A stretch of DNA of 64,000 bases from Gemmatimonadota bacterium (GTDB taxonomy: Bacteria; Gemmatimonadota; Gemmatimonadetes; Gemmatimonadales; Gemmatimonadaceae), in contig JADKAQ010000014.1 in the NCBI GenBank assembly GCA_016719105.1, forward strand, positions 62,001-126,000, written 5' to 3'. Below the pieces are notes generated by a model. It did no database searches and was not told the DNA's origin. It saw only the letters and a program-made list of their open reading frames with translations. Below, piece after piece: positions 52,344 to 59,777 of this stretch. The position numbers and the translations under genes were made by a program. Position 1 is the first letter of the stretch. Each line of letters starts with the position of its first letter.

Positions 52344-54120
52344 ATGCGGTCACGCCCCGTGGCGCGTTGCCTGGCGCTCCTCTGCTTCGCGTCGATCGCC
52401 CCGGTCGCACGGGGCGACGCCCAGCCACTCCCCGTGGCCCCCACCCGGGCCGGCGCCGCCTGGGTCGAGCGGACCCTGCGCGGGATGCCGCTGGAGCGAA
52501 AGGTCGCCCAGCTCGTCGTGGCCGAGATGCAGGGGGGGTACGTGAGCAGCGGCGACCCGCGCGTGCAGGGGTGGACATCGCTCGCCCGCGACCACGGCAT
52601 CGGCAGCTTCGTCTTCTACGGGGGGACGCCGCGCGACGCGGCCGCGCTGTTCAATCGGCTGCAACGCGTCGCGCAGGTCCCGCTCCTCATCACTGGCGAC
52701 TGCGAGGGGGGACCCGGGCAGCAGGTCTCCGGGGCGACGGAGTTCCCCCGCCAACATGGCCTTTGCCGCCGTCGGCGACGACTCGCTGGTGTATCGCGCC
52801 ACGTCGGTCGCCGCGCGCGAAGGGCGGGCGATGGGGATTCACCTCACCTACTCGCCGGCCGTCGACATCGCCTGGCGCCCGGAGAACCCGGCCGAAGGGG
52901 TGCGCTCCTTTGGCGGTGATCTCGACCTGCTGGGGCGCATGGTGCGCGCCTACGTGCGCGGCTACCACGACAACGGCATGCTCTCGGGTGCCAAGCACTT
53001 CCCGGGACGCGGCGACGTGGAGCGCATGCCGGGACGTCCGGACTTCACCTGGAATCCCAAAGCGGCGAATGCGGTGGCCGCGCAGGACTTCGCGGCCTTC
53101 CGGCACGCCATCAGCGCCGGCGTCGACTACGTGATGACCGAACACGTCGCCGTCCCTTCGGTCACCGGCGGCTCCGATCTCCCCGCCTCCGTCGAACGCA
53201 AGCTCGCGACGGACTGGCTGCGCGACTCACTCGGCTTCAAGGGCATGCTGACGACGGACGACCTGTGGTACGATCACGTCGTCGCGCGCTTTGGCGCCGA
53301 AGAAGTCGCCGTACGTGCCTTCGAGGCCGGGCACGACCTCATCCTCAAGCCCAAGGACCCGGTGCGTACGATCGCGGCGATGGTCGCCGCCGTGCGCAAT
53401 GGACGCATCAGCGAAAAGCGGATCGACGGCGCGGTGCGCCGCCTGCTCACGCTCAAGGCCCGCCTCAACCTGCAGCAGGTGCGGCTGGTCGACGAGTCGA
53501 GCCTGGCCGATCGCGTCGGCACCGTGGCCCACTGGAAGCTGGCGCAGGAGGTGGCCGATCGGTCGCTCACGATGCTCAAGAACGATGGCGTCCTCCCGCT
53601 CGCCCGCGCGTCCATTCCCAAGCTGGTGAACATCAGCGTACAAAAGCTCGACAACGACCCGGCCCCGGCGACGCTCGCGCAACGACTCGCCGTCACCTTC
53701 CCGGGTTCGAAGAGCTTCACCCTCACCGCCCGCATGGATTCGGCCGCCTACGCCGAGGTGTGGAACGCGACGCGCGACGCCGAGCTGGTCGTGCTGTCGC
53801 TCTTTGTCGCGCGCGACCGATTGGGTGATGCCACACCGATCCGCGAGAAGGACCTCGCCTTCCTGCAACGCGTGATCGCCGCCAAGCCGCGCGCCGTCGT
53901 GGCAATGACGTACGGCAATCCGCACCACCTGCGAAAGCTCCCTGCCGTGTCTGCCTACTTGATCGGTTATGGCGAGCGCGGGTGGTTCGGCAACCAGGAG
54001 ATCTACTTCTCGTCGTTCATCCGCGCGGTGAAGGGCGAACTCAACCCCAAGGGGCGCTTGCCGGTGAAGGTCAGCGACGCGTATCCCATCGGCAGCGGCC
54101 TGTCGTATCCGCAACCATGA
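52344..54120 (+). CDS. Exported glycoside hydrolase family 3 enzyme, frameshifted
   Basis: The first part from ATG 52344 has a signal peptide (ending VARGDAQ), then the GH3 start: RKVAQLVVAEMQGGYVSSGD and PLLITGDCEGGPGQQVSGATEFP. There the C-run 52745-52749 has one C too many. In the next frame the domain continues as ANMAFAAVGDDSLVYRA with KHFPGRGD near residue 215 and the nucleophile Asp in MLTTDDLW near 300, then the second GH3 domain to the TGA at 54118. The break may be a sequencing error or a true inactivation. The enzyme would remove beta-linked glycosyl residues outside the cytoplasm. ATGA coupling to the isomerase gene follows. Confidence 0.85.
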
Positions 54121-55769
54121 CCGACCGCGACATCATCCTCGTCGCCAGCGGCGACTCGCGACTCTCCGCCAACCAGGTGTGCTGGCCTGCGCAGGCCGAA
54201 CTCGAGGCCACGGTCACCGCCACCTTCGCCGCACTCGGACAACGCGTCGTGCGCGGGCACCCGATAGACGCCGCCAAGGGACACGGCTTCATCGACGGTC
54301 AGGCGCACGGCATCGAGGTCTTTCGTTCGATCGATCCCGCCGCGCCGCTCGTGGTGGCCGAGGCGGTGTGGCAGTACAGCAGCCATGTGCTGGCGGGGCT
54401 CACTCGGCATCGCGGGCCAATCCTCACCCTCGCCAATTGGAGCGGGCAGTGGCCGGGGCTCGTGGGGCTGCTCAACCTCAACGGTTCACTCACCAAGGCC
54501 GGGATCCCCTACTCCACCATCTGGAGCGAGGACTTCTCCGACGACTTCGCCCGCGGCTTCATTGCCGAGTGGATGACGCACGGTCGTGCGATCCACAACA
54601 CCTCGCACGCACGCGCCCTTCGCGACGACACCTTCGCCCGCGCCTTCGACGAGGATCGTGAGGTGGGGGCCGAGGCCGGCGCCCGCCTTCGCGACGAGCA
54701 GGCCATACTCGGCGTCTTCGACGAAGGGTGTATGGGGATGTACAACGCGATCATCCCCGACCACCTCATGCACGCCATGGGGCTGTTCAAGGAACGCCTG
54801 AGCCAGAGCGCCCTGTACGCGGCGATGCAGCGCGTCCCCGAGGCCGTCGCCCGCCGGCACTACGAGTGGCTGCTGGCGCGCGGGATGCGCTTTGCGTTAG
54901 GCACGGACGAGGCGACGGCCCTTACCGAACGGCAGGTGCTCGAGGGACTGCAAATGTACGATGCCGCCGTGCGGCTGGCCCACGACTTTGGCTGTTCGGC
55001 AATCGGCATCCAGTACCAGCAGGGGCTCAAGGACACCTGCGTCGCGTCGGACCTGGCCGAAGGGCTCCTCAACAACCCCGATCGGCCGCCGGTGCTGGAC
55101 AGCAACGGAAGCGAGATCCTCGCCGGACGCGCGGTCACGCACTTCAATGAAGTGGATGAGTGCGCGGGCGTCGACGGACTCCTCACCGACCTCACCTGGC
55201 GGTCGCTCGACATCGATCCGTCCAACACCCTGCACGACGTGCGATGGGGGGCACCGGTGCGTGACAGCGGCGTCGACGAGTTTGTCTGGGTCTTCGAGAT
55301 CTCCGGGGCGGCGCCAGCGTCGCACTTCATTGGCGGCTATGCGAGGGCGACCGGCGAACGACAGCCCCCGATGTACTTCCCCAAGGGGGGCTCCACGCTC
55401 AAGGGAGTCAGCCGACCGGGCGAAATCGTCTGGAGCCGCATCTACGTGCAAGGCGACGCGCTGCACATGGACATCGGGCGCGGCGGCGTGGTCCGCCTCT
55501 CCGAAGGGGAAACACAACGGCGCTGGGCGGCGACCACGTCGCAGTGGCCCATCATGCACGCGATCCTCTACGGCGTCACGCGCGACCAGTTGATGGCCAA
55601 GCATCAGGCCAACCACATCCAGGTGGCGTACGCGCCGAGCGCCGAACTCGCGCTGCGCGCCCTGGTGCGCAAGGCAAGCATGGCACAGGCGATGGGAATG
55701 CGCGTGAACATCTGCGGCGACGTGCACGATGCGCTCGACCACCATCAGCCACCGGAGCTTCACCGCTGA
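54117..55769 (+). CDS. FucI-like L-fucose/D-arabinose isomerase family protein
   Basis: A 550-residue cytoplasmic protein starting at ATG 54117, overlapping the GH3 stop by ATGA. The N-terminal domain (LVASGDSRLS, VVAEAVWQYSSH) and the central FGCSAIGIQYQQGLKDTCVASDLAEGLLN are those of the fucose/arabinose isomerase group, and the C-terminal domain holds THFNEVDECAGVDGLLTDL. Metal-binding Glu and Asp can be guessed in LDSNGSEIL and NEVDE; assignment is tentative. It would convert an aldose imported by the adjacent ABC system into a ketose. Confidence 0.82.
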   Translation: MTDRDIILVASGDSRLSANQVCWPAQAELEATVTATFAALGQRVVRGHPIDAAKGHGFIDGQAHGIEVFRSIDPAAPLVVAEAVWQYSSHVLAGLTRHRGPILTLANWSGQWPGLVGLLNLNGSLTKAGIPYSTIWSEDFSDDFARGFIAEWMTHGRAIHNTSHARALRDDTFARAFDEDREVGAEAGARLRDEQAILGVFDEGCMGMYNAIIPDHLMHAMGLFKERLSQSALYAAMQRVPEAVARRHYEWLLARGMRFALGTDEATALTERQVLEGLQMYDAAVRLAHDFGCSAIGIQYQQGLKDTCVASDLAEGLLNNPDRPPVLDSNGSEILAGRAVTHFNEVDECAGVDGLLTDLTWRSLDIDPSNTLHDVRWGAPVRDSGVDEFVWVFEISGAAPASHFIGGYARATGERQPPMYFPKGGSTLKGVSRPGEIVWSRIYVQGDALHMDIGRGGVVRLSEGETQRRWAATTSQWPIMHAILYGVTRDQLMAKHQANHIQVAYAPSAELALRALVRKASMAQAMGMRVNICGDVHDALDHHQPPELHR

Positions 55770-58420
55770 GCGACGCCGTCACGCCTCCCGATGCCACCAG
55801 CGCCGCACCAGCCAGTGTCCGGCCGCAGGCGCCGCTCGTCGAGGCCCGCGGCATCGGGATCGGCTTTCCCGGGGTGCGCGCCGTGTCGCGCGTCGACTTC
55901 GACGTGCGCGCCGGTGAGGTACACGCCCTCGTCGGCGAGAACGGCGCCGGCAAGTCGACGCTTGGCAAGCTGCTTACCGGGGCGCTGCAGGGTGACGAGG
56001 GAGAGATCGCGGTCCACGGCGTGGTGCAACGCTTCCCCTCCCCGCGCGAGGCGCTCGCCGCCGGGATCGCCATCATCCCGCAGGAGTTGCAGCTGGTGTC
56101 GTCGCTCGACGTGGCGGAGAACATCTCGCTGGGACGCGAGTCAGGCGACGGTTTCGTCGATCGCATCAGCGCGCGGACGATCGCCCGCCGTCACCTCGAC
56201 GCCGTCGGCGCCCCCCACATCGCGGCTGACACGCTCGTGCGCGACCTGTCGCCCGGCGACCGGCAACTCGTGGCCATTGCCCGTGCCCTCGCGTGGGAAG
56301 CACGCTGCCTGATCATGGACGAGCCCACCGCCTCGCTCGGCGCCGGCGAGGAAGCGCGCCTGGAGCAGGTCGTCCGCACCCTGGTTGCCGGCGGGACCGG
56401 GGTGGTGTATGTCTCGCACAAGCTCGACGAGGTGTTGCGGCTGGCGGATCGCGTCACGGTCATGCGCGACGGGCAGCGGGTCGTCACCCGCGAGGCGCGG
56501 GGACTCTCCGCGCACGATCTCGTGCGACTCATGGTGGGGCGCGACCTTCCGCCGAGTGACCTCCCACGCGTTCCGGCGACGGCGCGGGAGGTACTGCGCA
56601 TCGAGGGACTGTCGGTCGAACGGGCGGCCGCGGGCGGTGAAGGGAGCGGCGGCGCGCGACTCCAGGACGTCTCCCTGCGCCTGCGCGCCGGCGAGGTCGT
56701 GGGGCTCGCCGGCCTCGTGGGCGCCGGCCGCACCGATCTCCTGCTGTCGCTCGTTGGGGCACACGGAGGCGAGGTACGCGGGCGGCTGTGGCTCGACGGG
56801 CGCGAGTACGCACCGCGCACCCCCACGCACGCCCGCGACGAAGGACTCGTCCTGCTCCCCGAGGAGCGGAAGAGCGCGGGGATATTTCCGCAGCTCCGCG
56901 TCGACCACAACATCACCATGTCGTCGCTCGAACGCGTGAGTCGCTGGGGCTGGATCGATCGCGCGCACGAGACCGGGGAAGCCGCAGGGCTGATGAAGCG
57001 CACGGGCGTGCGCGCCGCGTCGGCGTCCGTCGCCATCAGCACGCTGAGCGGCGGCAACCAGCAAAAGGCGCTGCTCGCGCGTTGCCTCTTTTCGTCGCCC
57101 AAGGTCCTCCTGCTCGACGAACCGACGCGTGGCATCGACCTCGCGGCGCGCAGCGATGTGTACCGCGAGCTGCACGCGCTCGCCGCCGAGGGGTTCGGCG
57201 TGCTGCTGGCCTCGTCGGACATGTCCGAGGTGCTCACGCAGTGCCATCGCATCCTCGTCTTTCGCGCCGGGCGCATCGTCGCCGAGTTCGATCGAGAGCA
57301 CGCAACCGAGGAGCTGGTGCTCGCTGCGGCGGCGGGTGCGGGCTCCCCTGGCGAACACGCATCGGACGCCACCATCGCAGCGAAGGGCGCCTCGCCGCCA
57401 ACTGCGAACGACACGTACTCGTCAGGCGGCAGCGGACCGCCACCCGCAATGTCGGCGAGGGCGTCGCAACTGCTCGCCCGGTATCGCGGCGCGCTGGGGC
57501 TCATCGCCGTCCTCATCCTGTCGATCGTCTTTTCTCCCACCCGAGGCGGGCGACCGGTCTTCCTCGACATCGGCAACCTCACCGACATCCTGCGGCAGGT
57601 GGCCGAGAAGGGGATTCTCGCCGTGGGGATGACGGCGGTCGTCATCGCCGGTGGCATCGACCTTTCGGTCGGGTCGATCCTGGCGTTCGGGGCGACGCTC
57701 AGCGCCTGGCTGCTGATGAAGCAGGGCCTCGGGCTGCTGCCGACCGCCATCATCGTGCTCGGCGCCGGCGCGTTGTGGGGGTGGGTGAACGGCATCGTCG
57801 TGGCACGCTGGAAGCTCCCCGCGTTCATCGCCACGCTCGCCACGATGAGCGCCGCTCGCGGTGCGGCGCGCTATCTCAGCGGCGGGACTGCGATTCCCCT
57901 TGGCTTTGGCGACGGAGGGGCGCCGGAGTCGGTGCGCGCGCTCGCGGCGCCGTTGCTCCCGTATGTCCCTGCCCCGGCGCTCGTCTTCGGGATCGCCGTC
58001 GTGCTCCTGCACCTGTTTCTCGCGCGCACGCGCGGCGGGCGATACCTCTACGCCATCGGCGACAACGTGGCGGCGGCGCGGCTCTCCGGCGTGCGGGTGT
58101 CGTGGCACACCACGTCGGTGTACGTCATCTCCGGGCTCCTGGCCGGGATGGCCGGGCTGGTGCACTGCGCGCAGCTCGAGCAGGGGAACCCTAACGACGG
58201 CGTCGCCTATGAACTCGACGCGATCGCCGCCGTCGTGATCGGTGGCACGTCGCTGAGCGGCGGGACGGGCAGTGTGGCCGGCACCCTCATCGGGATCCTG
58301 ACGATCGGGGTCATCAACAACAGCATGGGGCTCAACAACGTCGATGCGAACCTCCAGCTCATCCTCAAGGGCGTCATCATCCTCGCGGCGGTCTGGCTAC
58401 AGCGGCGCCGTGCGACGTAG
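55766..58420 (+). CDS. Sugar ABC transporter, ATPase-permease fusion (RbsA-RbsC type)
   Basis: An 884-residue fusion. Two ATPase domains come first: Walker A GENGAGKST near residue 57 with signature LSPGDRQL near 160, then the degenerate GLVGAGRTD near 317 with LSGGNQQKALLARCL near 427. From about 565 an RbsC-like permease with some ten transmembrane helices follows (GMTAVVIAGGIDLSVGSILAFGA; GGTSLSGGTGSVAGTLIG). Normally these are two genes. No ATG, GTG or TTG fits the start, but CTG 55766 overlaps the isomerase stop (CTGA) and yields the expected N-terminus, so CTG initiation is likely. Confidence 0.88.
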   Translation: MSDAVTPPDATSAAPASVRPQAPLVEARGIGIGFPGVRAVSRVDFDVRAGEVHALVGENGAGKSTLGKLLTGALQGDEGEIAVHGVVQRFPSPREALAAGIAIIPQELQLVSSLDVAENISLGRESGDGFVDRISARTIARRHLDAVGAPHIAADTLVRDLSPGDRQLVAIARALAWEARCLIMDEPTASLGAGEEARLEQVVRTLVAGGTGVVYVSHKLDEVLRLADRVTVMRDGQRVVTREARGLSAHDLVRLMVGRDLPPSDLPRVPATAREVLRIEGLSVERAAAGGEGSGGARLQDVSLRLRAGEVVGLAGLVGAGRTDLLLSLVGAHGGEVRGRLWLDGREYAPRTPTHARDEGLVLLPEERKSAGIFPQLRVDHNITMSSLERVSRWGWIDRAHETGEAAGLMKRTGVRAASASVAISTLSGGNQQKALLARCLFSSPKVLLLDEPTRGIDLAARSDVYRELHALAAEGFGVLLASSDMSEVLTQCHRILVFRAGRIVAEFDREHATEELVLAAAAGAGSPGEHASDATIAAKGASPPTANDTYSSGGSGPPPAMSARASQLLARYRGALGLIAVLILSIVFSPTRGGRPVFLDIGNLTDILRQVAEKGILAVGMTAVVIAGGIDLSVGSILAFGATLSAWLLMKQGLGLLPTAIIVLGAGALWGWVNGIVVARWKLPAFIATLATMSAARGAARYLSGGTAIPLGFGDGGAPESVRALAAPLLPYVPAPALVFGIAVVLLHLFLARTRGGRYLYAIGDNVAAARLSGVRVSWHTTSVYVISGLLAGMAGLVHCAQLEQGNPNDGVAYELDAIAAVVIGGTSLSGGTGSVAGTLIGILTIGVINNSMGLNNVDANLQLILKGVIILAAVWLQRRRAT

Positions 58421-59303
58421 CCTGGCGCTGGTCGCCGCGGCGTTCCTCATGTCCGCCTGCGGCAAGGAACAGGGAACCCGGAAGCTGATCGGCTTCTCGC
58501 AGGCCAACCTCGGCGAACCGTGGCGCGTGGCCATGAACGCCGAGGTGGCCGAGGCGGCCAAGGGGCATCCGGAGCTCGAGTTTGTCTATGCCGATGCGCA
58601 GCAGGACAACGCCAAGCAGGTGGCCGACGTCGAGAACTTCCTGCGGCAGAAGATCGACCTCCTGATCATATCACCTAACGAAGCGAAGCCGCTCACGCCC
58701 ATCGTGAAGCGTGCCTTCGAGAGCGGGATCCCGGTCGTCGTACTCGATCGCGAGATCGAAGGAGAGACCTACACGACGTTCATCGGCGCCAACAATCGCG
58801 ACATCGGCAAGGCGGCCGGCGAGTACGTCGCGACGCTGCTGGGCGGCACGGGCGCGGTCGTGGAGATCAAGGGGCTTCCCGGTTCCACTCCGGCGCGCGA
58901 CCGCAGTGAAGGGTTCCGTGAAGCGATTGCCGGCTTTCCCGGCATCAGGATCGTCCACGACCCGGTCGCCAACTGGCTGCGCGAAGAGGCGATGACACAG
59001 ATGGAGTCGGCGCTGTCGGCGCACCCGACCATCGACCTGGTCTACGCACACAACGACCCGATGGCGATGGGGGCGTATCTTGCCGCCAAGGCGAAGGGGC
59101 GCGACTCGGCGATGAAGTTCATCGGCATCGACGGGCTCCCCGGCCTGGACGGCGGTCGTCAGGCGGTGCAGGATGGCAAGCTCGCCGCCACCTTCGTCTA
59201 TCCCACCGGTGGCCGGGAAGCAGTCGACATCGCCGTGCGCATTCTCAAGGGCGAGCAGGTCCCGCACCGGATCACGCTCGGAACAGAACGGATCACGAAG
59301 TAG
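58410..59303 (+). CDS. Sugar ABC transporter substrate-binding lipoprotein
   Basis: A 297-residue periplasmic-binding protein of the ribose/galactose (type I) group from GTG 58410, overlapping the permease stop by 11 nt. Lipobox MSAC is at residues 14-17. Typical motifs are IGFSQANLGEPWRVAMNAE, VDLLIISPNEA-like (IDLLIISPNE), FIGANNRDIGKAAGEY and VYAHNDPMAMGA. The ligand is a monosaccharide. Together with the fused ATPase-permease it forms a complete importer. Confidence 0.92.
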   Translation: MRRSLALVAAAFLMSACGKEQGTRKLIGFSQANLGEPWRVAMNAEVAEAAKGHPELEFVYADAQQDNAKQVADVENFLRQKIDLLIISPNEAKPLTPIVKRAFESGIPVVVLDREIEGETYTTFIGANNRDIGKAAGEYVATLLGGTGAVVEIKGLPGSTPARDRSEGFREAIAGFPGIRIVHDPVANWLREEAMTQMESALSAHPTIDLVYAHNDPMAMGAYLAAKAKGRDSAMKFIGIDGLPGLDGGRQAVQDGKLAATFVYPTGGREAVDIAVRILKGEQVPHRITLGTERITK

Positions 59304-59387
59304 CGAAACGGGGGCCCGCGCAGCATCGCCCCGGGGTGATCGTCCCGACGTTCAGCGATCGCGTGAAACCTCCGCCGGGGAGCCACG

Positions 59388-59406
59388 TATGGTTGAAATA
59401 ACCATA
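59388..59406 (+). promoter_or_regulatory. Candidate PadR operator
   Basis: TATGGTT-GAAAT-AACCATA is an inverted repeat with perfect 7-bp arms, ending 14 nt before the PadR start codon. PadR repressors bind A/T-rich dyads of the ATG-N-CAT kind over their own promoters, so autorepression is likely. Confidence 0.65.
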
Positions 59407-59420
59407 TCGCCTCCCCACCG

Positions 59421-59777
59421 ATGCCTCCAGATCCGCGCGCCTTTCTCCCCCTCAAGCCCGTCGACCTGCAGCTCCTCCTCGCGCTCGGCGAGCAGGAGCT
59501 GCACGGCTATGGTCTGGTGCAGGCCATCGCCGATCGCACCGACGGTCTCGTGTCGCTCGATCCGGGGAACCTGTATCGCGTCATCAAGCGAATGCTCGCC
59601 GACGGGCTCGTGGCCGAGTCGACCGCCCGACCGGTGCCGGAGCTTGGCGAGGAACGTCGCCGCTACTATCGCATCACGCCGCTCGGGGGGCGCGTGGCCG
59701 GGCAGGAGGTCCGCCGGCTGCAAGCGTTGGTGAACCTGCCGTCGGTGCGCGCGCTTGCGGCGCAGTACGCCCCGTGA
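59421..59777 (+). CDS. PadR-family transcriptional repressor
   Basis: A 118-residue winged-helix protein. The PadR core reads LLLALGEQELHGYGLVQAIADRT, then LDPGNLYRVIKRMLADGLV and RRRYYRITPLGG. It is short, with only one C-terminal helix for dimerisation. Its TGA overlaps the GTG of the ADOP gene (GTGA), and it probably controls that gene through the dyad at 59388-59406. Confidence 0.95.
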   Translation: MPPDPRAFLPLKPVDLQLLLALGEQELHGYGLVQAIADRTDGLVSLDPGNLYRVIKRMLADGLVAESTARPVPELGEERRRYYRITPLGGRVAGQEVRRLQALVNLPSVRALAAQYAP

